DNA of 64,000 nucleotides, taken from positions 7,967,644-8,031,643 of the forward strand of contig JBBMOA010000012.1 in NCBI GenBank assembly GCA_037954235.1, in the 5' to 3' direction. Of the stretch, positions 11,252 to 21,283 are shown piece by piece; position 1 is the stretch's first letter; each line of letters starts with the position of its first letter. The notes beneath the pieces are model-generated. The model saw only the letters and a program-made list of their open reading frames with translations, was not told where the DNA came from and searched no databases. The DNA is from Aulostomus chinensis (lineage: Eukaryota > Chordata > Actinopteri > Syngnathiformes > Aulostomidae). The translations under genes were made by a program, and so were the position numbers.

Positions 11252-13679
11252 CAGAGAGAGCGAGAGAGAGGGAGAGAGAGCCCGCACTTGACTGTGTGCA
11301 TCGGCATGTCGTCCTGAGGCGTTGTTCTTGTTAAGGTTATTAGGGAAGATGTTTGCTGCTAATCAGTGGAGGACCACGGGGACGCCCACTAAATGGCCTC
11401 ATCATCAGAGGGCCCCAGTGGTGATAAATCTACCCCCAAGCACCCAGAGGCCCTCCAGGTGTTAAGCCTGTATCTCCCTTTGACTTACAAGGTTGCACCG
11501 TGTAGATTAACACACAGGGACATTATTTATGCTGTCACTGATGTATTGGAGTTAGATTAAATTATTAATATTATTAGTATTATTTCATTATTCTAATATC
11601 AGGAATTCAGCCAAGTGTCTAAGAAAAGGTTAAGTCTGATTTTCTTCAAATCTATTTGATTATGAATGTAATAAAGACTATTGTGAAAAAAAACCATTTT
11701 ATTTTTATATATTTATTTATAAAAAGTGGATAAAACAATCAAACTGTAAAAGATTGTTTTTCCAAGTGTTTGTAATAACCAAATAATTGTACCCTGTCTT
11801 GTTTTCTCCTCCCCTGCATTCCCATCAACAGCATCTCTTTCTCCCTCCACCTCCTGCCCCGCCGCATATCTCTCCATTCTCCTCCTCTCAGTGATTTGGC
11901 CTGGGGCAAGCAGACATGTAATGTTAAACCACTTCGTACAGAGTGTATGAACACACACTCACACAGCAGAGAGAGACGTTCATGTGTGAAATGAGATCTC
12001 CCCGCAATCAGTGGGAGTCGCAGCTATAAAGCACATCAAGCTTTTCAGCTTAAAGGTATCACTGAACAAATCGCTCCAATCCTCTCATTTGATGTGTGTG
12101 GAGTTACTGTAGTCTGATAACAACTGTGTTTTCCCTCCTCACAGATAAAACCCTACACAGACAACCAAAGACGGGAGTCCTGCCTTCAGGCGTCTTGTGT
12201 TTTTATTTTCTGTGCAGAAAAAGATGAGAGCTTTAGAACATTTTCATTCCTAATAAAGCCTCAAGAATCCTCCCACGGCGTCCAACCCCCTTTTATTCTT
12301 GTGTTTTTAACTGAGATGCAACTGAGAGACAGAAAAACTTTCACTCGCGCACACAAAATACCTGCAATGCTAGAATAATTGATAATATTGGAACAACTGA
12401 TCCTTGTCGTCCCTATCAATCATTTTTACCCCAAAACAGTAAAGTAAGGCCTAGCTTGACAACACACCTTCTCCAAACCATGCTATCCATGATCCCTACT
12501 GCATGAGTGTCACTTTTACATCCCCCAAATCCCTGTAACGTTTCCTTTACTCTTCAGTCAAGACCTGATGCCTGTAAAGATAATGAAATTCACATCCTCC
12601 TTGAGTGGACTTTGTTTTTTGCGCTGCCATTTGTTTGTTTATTTGTTCGTCTGTCAGGAAGATTATACAACCACTACCCAGTGGAGGAGGAACATGCACA
12701 TGCACAGAGGAGATTAAAACACCAGGAAGCAATCGGGAGGAAGGAGAACTTGGAACGTGACGTTCAATACGTTCACAACAGACAGACCATCCTTATTTTC
12801 ACAGTCAGCCCAATAAAAGATGATTATCTGCCACATATATCACAATAAAGAACAGGGATTCTCTTTTGTCTTGTTTGTCACATGCAATAGAATTTCAACT
12901 AAGCTCTCCGGAGCCTTGGCTTGTATATTTCAGACCCATACTTATCTGGCATGAATCCCAAATTATAATACGATATAAGATATGACTGTGCCACATTCAT
13001 CCCTGTGTCCCTGACATGTAACTAGGCTGAAATATGTTTGTATGCAAACATAGAGAGACAGGGGGCTGTGATGGGAGGCCTGGGATTTCAACACCCATTC
13101 TGCTGTCTGATGGATGGATGCTTCACTGGGACCCAGATGGCGAGAGCGAGAAATAGATAGATAGAAGGAGGGCAGGAGGAGACGGGGGGAAACAAGAAGC
13201 TAGAGATCAGGGGGGAAAATCCCAGAAAATAAGTTGAATCAGTGGGACATTTAAAAAACAGCATGACGACCTTCATTCAGCCTGTTATGCTCACTTTCAC
13301 ATGTTGACGTCTAGAAACTGTAAGTCTGTTAGTGCACTTGTAGTCTATTATAAGGAAACCTCCATAATCGCAGAATTTTTTTTTTCCAAAACTCATCTTT
13401 CCATCAAAATTTCTCATGACTACAATGAAAACATACAACTTTTGCCCCGGATTTTAAGATGGATTATGTGCTAGTACAAAACAAGCTAATAGGCTACGAG
13501 TGCTTTTGCTTTTTCTGAAATATCAAAAAGACAAAAAAACAAAACACCATTTAAAAACTCCAGAGTGCATCATTAGGTATAATTTGTGTCTTCTTTACCC
13601 AGCTGTGTGCTTAGTAGTCCACAAACACTTGTTTTTTTAGCTTAAAATGAACTAGCACAGTTGGTTCAACTTAAAGTGC
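9851..13679. other. Intergenic DNA between chmp2b and vgll3, part 1
   Basis: No gene was recognised. Short open frames exist on both strands but lack family resemblance. A GA tract lies at 11219-11280. The segment at about 11335-11480 is more GC-balanced than its surroundings and could be a conserved non-coding element, which only alignment could show. Confidence 0.65.
11219..11280. repeat. Imperfect (GA)n microsatellite
   Basis: About 60 bp of GA with occasional GC and GACA interruptions. Confidence 0.93.
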
Positions 13680-13970
13680 TAGCTGGTCGTGACCGTGAAC
13701 GGGCATCAAACTGGAATGGTTATCGTCTCTTTTTAGCTCGAATGCAAGTTTTTGTGGATTATTGAGCATACAGCAGGACAAAGAAGACATGGATTGTACT
13801 GAAAGATGTGCCAAAGAGTTTGAAAACTGATGTTTTGGGTTAGTTTCTTTTTGGGCAGTTTTGCTTTTGTTTTGTTGCTGTGGCTTTTGAGTATAATAAG
13901 TTGCCTTTAGCTTCAAGCCAGGTATACGTGGCTGGCCCTTTCTGCATTCTGTGGTCACAAAGAAGTCATG
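13680..13970 (-). repeat. Unclassified dispersed repeat, copy A
   Basis: Read on the minus strand, this block starts with GTGACCACAGAATGCAGAA, continues with GCCAGCCACGTATA, then an A/C-rich stretch with AGCAAAACTG, then CAAACTCTTT. The same ordered words recur at 24335-24700 on the other side of vgll3. The opposite end of the block again reads GTCGTGACC inward, so the element may have short inverted termini. It has no coding capacity. The class (MITE-like or other) is not established. Confidence 0.5.
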
Positions 13971-14608
13971 GCGAAATAACATCATGTCCTCCAGACACCT
14001 AAATGTGAGTAATAAAAAGGAAAAACACAGATTTTACGTGAAGTCACTTTAAATATTTACCAGAATCTTAAAGCCACCACTCTCTGATTTGTCTCCTGGC
14101 TTTAACTTCATAATCAGATTTGAGAAACGTTTTGGTCCTGTCATCTAAATCTGGGCAAGACAAATGAGCAATTGCAAAATATCAGTCCGTTAAAGTACAA
14201 AACCGTTCCCTTAAAAAAGAAGCCATGGGAGCTGAGCAGGTGCATGCACGTTTGATAAGATAGTGCTGATGAATCAGTTCCGCATTCAGTCGATGGAAAA
14301 ATGTTAACACAAGATGGTGATTGAAATAAGTAAGAAGGGTTTCAGACATATGGAGACAGCGGGCGGTAAAGGGAGCAGGAAGAGAAGGAGGGCGAACGGA
14401 AGCCGGGTGGCAGCAGCAGGGGAGGCAGAGGGCAGAGGAGTTTGAGATGGTCTAATAAATCGACTGAGTGACTCCACTCATGTCTGCCCGTGGGACCAGT
14501 CGTGCTTACTGGCGCAGTAGAGCATCGGGGAATTGTGGGTAATGAGAGATTATTCTCCCCTGTAGTGCTTGCTCATCATCATTGCCTCCCCCACCTCCCA
14601 TGATTGTG

Positions 14609-14672
<64 letters not shown>

Positions 14673-16558
14673 TAAAGATGTAGCATTTATAGGTGTGAAG
14701 TGCATGCATACTCACAGAACACACATCAGGCAGGCATGCTGATGATGTGAGTAATGTCATGGCGGCTTCTGTTATTGTTTAAATCTGCTTCTGGCACCAA
14801 TTTTGGATGTCACACTCAGTGAGAAACGCTCACGTACAAGCTTCAATAACGCCGTCTTTTATCCACAGGTCTTTTTTTTTTTGCCTTAGGAGGCCAATCT
14901 GTCTGAGGGTACATGTATCAAACCCCTCTCTTTTGCCCTTTCTCTTCCTCTCTCCTCTGGCTCTGAATCGGCGGCCGTCCTCGCCCCCAGGCCAGGCTGT
15001 GACCACAGAAAGTAGACTGGTGGTCCCAGCAGGGGGGTTGAGGCTCAGACACGCCATTAGCATAGGGGAATTAGAGTCATTACAACTAGAAGGGCAACAG
15101 AGGACAAGTTTTTTTAGAAGAAAAGGAAGGGGAAGGTTAAGAAAGTTGAGTTTGGGGGAAGTAGATCGTGAAACAACCTGAAAAGTGGTGTGTTATTTCT
15201 TCTCACTCTCATAACATCACTTTGAAAGAGTTCAGGTATGTGCAGATTTGAATTTGTTTGGAAAACCTACAGTATATATCCTGAATATGCATTTTAAATT
15301 GAGATATTTTATTGTTGGCATCACAATTAAGATAAAGATATGTACAATCCACTGGGTCAATTAATATGATTTGTAGCAGGAGCTTGGCAGGTTTGTCAGA
15401 TGAGACTGATTGTTCATTGAGAATCATCAAGGAGAGGAATGACCTCCCGCATGCACACCATTTTCATGATGATTTTGCATATTAAATAATTCATTTTTTT
15501 TAAAAAAGGTAATAGGTTAGCATTCTGTAATTCCCCAAACTGCTGCAGTTTAAACAACCGCAGGCAAATGGAGAGTTATTTACCACACTGACGATAAAAT
15601 ACATTTAAAGAAATCCAAAGAAAACTCAGAAAACACATTTCTGTCTTCATATCCTGACAGAGAGAATCATATTCACGGGAGGAAGCGGTTTTGTAGGTTT
15701 AATTTCACACATAACTGCAATATAATGCCTTATATCCTGAATAAAGTGCACTACATTTTCTCGATTTGTTATGGATTTTTAGGTTTAATATCTAAACCTT
15801 GACCAGCATTTGTTTTAAAAGTAAATCCTCCTCAGTGTGAGCCTCCAACAAGGAGCCACATCCGTCAAGTGGATTGACCTCCGTCAAAATGACCCCGTCT
15901 TTGAGTCTCCATCATCTCATTAACTCCTGCAGGCAGCCGGGGCCGCTTCCATTATCTTTACACATGCAGAATAAGAGTCAAAACTGGCGGATGGACCGAG
16001 TAATTATCTGCTTTTCAACTAAGGTCATGGTCACTCTGAGGGAATCCAATATGGCCACAGTGTTAAGAGACATATGGTGTAGAGCATCAGACACGCCAGC
16101 ACACACACTGTGAAAGAAGTCTCGTCTTTGTCTGGTCTCTGCAATTAAAACTCTCATTACCATTTAGAAAATGTGCAATAACGGTTTGAACAATTAAAAC
16201 TCGGAGATTACTGAGATAATGAAAATGCAAAACTGTGGTGCTTTGACCAAAAAAAAAAAAAGAAAAAAAAAAGCTTTTGTGAAAGATCTTGGTTTTAACA
16301 CGGAAATTCATTAACTTACAAATGACTTTTGTTCATTGAACTGGTTCAGTACAAATGTTCCAACTGTGTTGTTTTGTGTTCTCACTTAAATGGAATTATA
16401 CATCAAGACTCGTGCCCTGGTTAGCTCCATAGACGAGGTGGTGTTTTCGGGTTGGGGTGTAGTTGGGGACCGAGAAGGAGCCCATTAAGTTTAGGGAAAG
16501 ATCAGTCATAGCACCACCTGGTGGTTAAAGGAAACGTGTTTCTTTTTTTCTTTATTTT
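13971..16558. other. Intergenic DNA, part 2
   Basis: No gene was recognised. A (CA)n tract lies at 14611-14668. Segments at about 14430-14590 and 15840-16110 are less AT-rich and rich in motif-like words (for example GAGTAATTATCTG at about 15995), so they are candidates for conserved regulatory sequence. The segment at 15021-15036 contains CCAGCAGGGGGG, a CTCF-like core. Confidence 0.55.
14611..14668. repeat. (CA)n microsatellite
   Basis: About 29 uninterrupted CA units. Confidence 0.96.
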
Positions 16559-16943
16559 GATGGACTCCTCTCAGTGCAGTGGTTAGCACCGAAGGTTCCG
16601 GGTTCGAGCCCCGGCTCGGGCACAGGATCTTTCTGTGTGGAGTCTGCATGTTCTCCCTGTTCCTGTGTGGGTTCTCTCTGGTACTCCAGCTTCCTCCCAC
16701 AGTCCAAAGACATCAAGAGGGGACGAGGCTGATTGATACTCTAAATTGACTGTAGGTGTGACTGTGAGTGTGAATGGTTGTCTGTCTCTCTGTGTTGGCC
16801 CTGCGATGGACTGGTGACCTGTCCAGGGTGAACCCTGCCTCTCGCCCAAAGGCTGCTGGGATAGGCTCCACCCCCACCCCCACCCTTGACCTTTAGTAGG
16901 ATAAGCAGAAGAAAATGGATGGATGGATGGACTCCTCTCAGTG
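16559..16943 (+). mobile_element. tRNA-like SINE, copy 1, with 18-bp target-site duplication
   Basis: An 18-bp direct repeat, GATGGACTCCTCTCAGTG, flanks the insertion at 16559-16576 and 16926-16943. Between them is a tRNA-like head whose pol III B box GGTTCGAGCCC lies at 16601-16611. The body is shared with two other copies in this window (PRO-free words such as CACAGTCCAAAGACATCAAG and CTAAATTGACTGTAGGTGTG), and a 3' end AGGATAAGCAGAAGAAAATGG runs into a TGGA repeat. Compared with the copy at 29610, it lacks about 20 bases between the A and B boxes and the first bases of the head. Two identical duplications indicate retrotransposition that is not ancient. Confidence 0.85.
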
Positions 16944-16975
16944 GGTCGAGCAGATCCACCGACTGTAGCATAGGT

Positions 16976-17300
16976 CAGGTAGGCCTTCCTAACTTGGTGA
17001 TGAGTTCCTGTGAGTTTTCATTGAATGGTGTGACTATGGTGGGGCGGCAATTTTTTTTTACATCTCGCCATAAAGCAGGAAGCTATTTTGCCTGATGTTT
17101 GATGAGAGTCCATCAAAAAACTGAATTCAAGTCACAGCTCCACCTAGTGGTTGTGAGAAGTAAGCCTGACGTGATAAACTCCCAATACACATTAAAAGTT
17201 ATCTTCGTCTGATTTGCAGTAATGTAGTATAAAGTAAGGGTGTGTTCTTTAGCGCCACCTAGTTGATGCAGGAAGTAGTATTTACGGCCCAGTGTACACG
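16976..17300. repeat. Probable degenerate dispersed repeat with CTCF-like cores
   Basis: Two CACCTAG-type cores occur 113 bp apart: GCTCCACCTAGTGG at 17137-17150 and AGCGCCACCTAGTTG at 17251-17265. A related GCACCACCTGGTGG sits at 16511-16524, on the far side of the SINE. The stretch including GTGAGTTTTCATTGAATGG (17010-17028) resembles a text I have met repeatedly in teleost genomic sequence, but I cannot name the family. Confidence 0.4.
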
Positions 17301-17595
17301 CAGGTTTTACCACTCATTTGCTCTATGGTGGGGGGGGCAAAGAAATTAATCTTAGTAGAGGTACGTGCACCCTGGCTGCTCTTTAGTTTTAAATGGGGGA
17401 TACTCTTCGATTTGAGTCTGAACATGACATCACTCACATGACATCACTCCAAGTACTTGAATATAACATAGAACTATTATGATATAGTGGCAATAACCTG
17501 GGGAATTTTACAATCTGAAAATACGAGCACCTTCCATACCTGACAGTTCAGATCATTAGAACCTGCATGGGCAGGATGAATGTAGGAGCTCCCCT

Positions 17596-17619
17596 TCATC
17601 ATCATCACCACCGTCATCC

Positions 17620-17667
<48 letters not shown>
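17596..17667. repeat. (CAT)n trinucleotide repeat
   Basis: About 70 bp of CAT units with a few early interruptions (CACCACCGT, CCT). It gives spurious poly-His and poly-Met open frames on the two strands. Confidence 0.95.
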
Positions 17668-20110
17668 AGTTGTCCAGACGGATCTCAGGCAGGTGTGTGT
17701 TTCTCTCTGCGGGGTAAGAAACGACAGCAAGCACACAACAAAACTCATGATGCGGCACTCTGCTTAATGTGAGATATCATCATCAACAGCACTCAGCGTT
17801 ATCTCACACCTGCCTCATCAGGAGCGTCGTTTTTAATTACAACAAATTTGATTTGGGAAGATACGACGTTCTTTGTTTTAAAAGGATTTGCTCAAAACCT
17901 GCAATTTAATGTTTTCAATTGTTTCCAGACTTGGAAAGTGGGCCAAAGACTTTTTTGTAATAATTTTTTTTTTTAAACCTCTGAGACTCAGATCTGGGAC
18001 ACTATACCCGCGACCTGTTTTTTTCTTTTTGGGGGTTTTTCTGGTTTCCTGCCCCAAAACATCATCCCACCCTGAATATTCCTCTGAAATGTGTCCTCAT
18101 CATGTGAAAATCCTTCAGATCTAAAGCACTGGAGGTTCCTCTCGCTCTTTCAGGGTTAAACGAGCAGGAAAGCAAACAATTCTTCAACTAATTTTTGTCC
18201 CTTTCCTTCTCTGCCATCCGTTCCCTCCGTTTAAAAAACATCCACTAATAATCATCTCAGTGCCTCATTAGGGAGCGGAGGAGTTGGAGGCCTCGGCTGC
18301 TCCAGATGTTTGCTGGAAAACCCCTGAGGTCCAGTGTCTGTCTCAAGGAACCCACATATTTTTGTGGAACACTGCTATAAATCGGTGTGTTTGATCCCTC
18401 GCTGGCTGTCTGAGGGCATCACTCACAGTGCTGCACTGCTCTACTTCTGACAAAAACAAAAAAAACAAAAAGCAAAGATAGTGAGGCTAAAGATTTCCTG
18501 AGGAGACGTGGATTATGACGCCAGCTGAGGGCTCTACGCACTGCTAAGGCTTTCAAATAAAGCCTAAAAACATTCTTTGTAGAGCCTTGACTTGGTTTTG
18601 GCAGTTTTACCCACATACCACTGGTGCTTTGTTCTTTTCTAGAGGTAAATTAGCCTTTTGTGCTCACGTTTTCCTTTTTTTGGGTTAATTTTTTGTCTTT
18701 TCTTGTTGTTGTTTTTTAGCACTTTGCCGATTAAAAATTGCATCCCAAATGAAATGTATTCCACGTCTCAGTTGTCGTTGAAGTAATAGTACTTATGCTA
18801 ACATCTGCGTACGGTCTTTTGATATTGTCACGCATCAGTTCTGCACAGGAAGAATGTGGATGGTAGTAGGAGTTTCCGCTGACTCTTCAGTAAAATCTGT
18901 CCTCCTTCCTGTGCAGAATCCATTATTGAATTGTCTGGCTGTTATTTAACTGCAGTTTTAGACGCCTTGGCAGGGAACAGTGAGTACTCGGGGAGAGAAA
19001 TAGTACATGATACACTTCTTGTTGATGCAACTTTTACTGCCTTCAGAGAATCTGACACCAATAATAAAACGCTTTTCTCAAATCACTCACCCCTGTGTAA
19101 GTTTTGTCTCTCAAAATGTTGCCCTACTTCCATGACGTCTAATCACAACATCGGCACGTGGCTGAATAATTCACATCCCCCCTTTGTGACATCAAAGTGA
19201 AAGAAACATGAGTCAAACTGGTGAGAGTGTTGCACGCTTGTCACACTCCCCCGGGTCTTATCACGACAATCAAACCTGACGACAACAGCTAGCAGGTTCA
19301 GGAAATAAATAATAAATCTTCCTGTTGTCTTATTTATTTCTGGATCCAGCAGTCAGGAACAGTGATGAAAAGATTAAAGATGGTGATGCAGACACACAAA
19401 ACTCTGAAAACAGGGCTCACGTGGCCCATTTGGTTTTTGCCAGAATTGATTGCCAACCAACTGATTTCTAAAAAATGTTCATTCCAGCCGGCAAATTAAT
19501 CAACTTTCATGAGATAACGAAAGTGAGATAACGATAACTGGGTGTCTCCAGTGTAAATGCTTGTTAATCGTGGTTTAACTGTTTTAGTCAAGATTAAATC
19601 ATTTGAATAATTAAACTGTGCTGACTGCATGTTTACCCACCAATAATCCAGCAATCTCCTGGCCAATGCTGGCTGAGTGGTTTTAATCTCTTATGGTAGA
19701 TTCTGTCACATATGTGAGTTTTTTTTAATGGGCATTGATTAAGATTACCTTTATTTGGCTCAATCTGGCAGAAAAATATAGCAACAAAACGGACACGTTT
19801 GCCATCAAATTACAACATATTTAAGGCCTAAATGTTTTTGCTCGTACCACTGTTTTATTCATAAAATATAAAGAGACTGTGCTTAAGAATAATATCACTT
19901 ACTTGGGAGTATTTTCTCTCTATTATGTATGAAATGGGTGTGGGGCTTTAACAGGAGGTCTCCAAAGAGGCAACCGTGTTGTGACATCAATCTCACCAAC
20001 AGGTGGCAGCAAACCGCTCGACTCATCTGAGTCAGAGGGACATCAGGCCAGAACAAGCTTTCATTGACCTGAACAGGCCAGAAATCAAGAAGAGGAAATT
20101 AAACGTTGAA

Positions 20111-20116
20111 CACACA

Positions 20117-20169
<53 letters not shown>

Positions 20170-20182
20170 ACACACACACACA
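20111..20182. repeat. Imperfect (CA)n microsatellite
   Basis: About 70 bp of CA units with single TA and CG interruptions. Confidence 0.95.
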
Positions 20183-20760
20183 TAATAGTTTTTTTTTACA
20201 TAGGTCTCATTTACATTAGAGTTGCTACAGCAGTTATTGCATCTTAATCATCCACTTCAGCACTAATTTAAAAAAAAGCATTTCAAGCCTTAAATATGGT
20301 TTTGACAGAGCATATAGTGTTAAACGGCAGCTGCTGCTTGATTTGTGGATTACTGTTTGTTCACACATGGTTTAATCCCATCACCTCCCTATCATATGTG
20401 CATAATGACACCCCTCCGGGAGAGATTATCCTTATGAACAAATTTAAATCATTAACACAGAAGTGAGCACGTTCACATTTAGTCACCTGCCACTTCATGT
20501 GTGTGCGTACAGTCTTACCTGAACAGCTCCGTCATGAAAGATAATCACGTCTGGCTGTGATAGACCCTCTCAGAGAGGAGTAAACTTTACGTTTATGAAG
20601 GTTGTACTTGTGCTTTCCCCCCTGTATTTTGGCACCTCGTTTACCTTCCTACCTCAACAATAAATCAGAAATTAATATTATAAACTGTTTTTTTTTTACA
20701 GCATCCAAACCTCTCCCAAACAAATGTAATGAAAAGAGGACATGATTCATAACCAGAGTT

Positions 20761-21283
20761 CTAAGACGTAAACGTACTGCAACCGAGAGTCCTGACAGCG
20801 TTACCGCTTTGCTAAACTTCCCGGCGCAGTGCAGGCCCTTCCCCGGAGGGTGTGCGTTAAAGTCTCCAGCCCCCTTTAACCCCCCCCCCCCCCCCCCCCC
20901 GCCAAAACAGAAAGAGAGAGCGCGAGAGAGAGAGGGTGGGGGGGGGGGGGGGTGAATGCACTCACCCGATCTCCAATCAGAGGCGTTCTAAAAAACTTGT
21001 CAGAGAGGAGTTTTTGGTTGAGTGTGTGTCACAAGGTTTTGGTCGAGTTTGTGGCCCCGGGTGGCGCTGGTGGAGCGCACAGCAGGAGGCGCATTGTTTG
21101 TATTCATACCGGACGGCATGGCCATTGTATGCGTTTGGGCATATATGGAGGATCGGAGGATCCAGCCAGTCTGAAGTTTGAGGCAGAGTCGCTCTATCAG
21201 CTGTTTGGTGCGCCTTCCTCTCCTCCTCCTCTTCTTCCTCCGACTCGCTCTTCTTCTTCCTCTTCTTCTTGTGGTCCGTCGCT
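20761..21283 (+). promoter_or_regulatory. vgll3: vgll3 proximal promoter and 5' UTR region
   Basis: Base composition changes sharply here: CpG dinucleotides become frequent from about 20770 (ACCGAGAG, TTACCGC, CCGGCG) to the start codon at 21284, in contrast with the AT-rich flanks. This suggests a CpG-island-like promoter. A TATA-like ATATATGG occurs at about 21141. A C20 run (20881-20900) and a G15 run (20938-20952) lie within it, and a CT-rich stretch (about 21212-21270) precedes the ATG. The transcription start site is not determinable, so I cannot say how much is transcribed. Confidence 0.6.
20881..20952. repeat. C20 run and G15 run in inverted arrangement
   Basis: Twenty Cs (20881-20900) are followed after a 37-nt GA-rich spacer by fifteen Gs (20938-20952). 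On one strand the two runs can pair into a stem of up to 15 G-C pairs. The runs could instead form a G-quadruplex or i-motif. The position is 332-403 bp upstream of the vgll3 ATG. Homopolymers this long are prone to sequencing and assembly length error. Confidence 0.9.

Larger units (their letters stand above)
17301..20760. other. Intergenic DNA, part 3 (upstream of vgll3)
   Basis: No gene was recognised. It contains an (ATC)n tract, an imperfect (CA)n tract and several T-rich patches. The 3.4 kb directly upstream of vgll3 may hold distal regulatory sequence, but nothing in the bases alone proves it. Confidence 0.6.

Noticed and set aside
16583..16849. Open frames, and a possible tRNA gene, inside SINE copies at 16.6, 29.7 and 42.0 kb
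   Set aside because: The B-box-containing heads do not fold as a complete tRNA and the frames are shared by all copies, so they belong to the repeat.
17567..17767. Poly-His and poly-Met proteins
   Set aside because: They are pure translations of the (CAT)n repeat.
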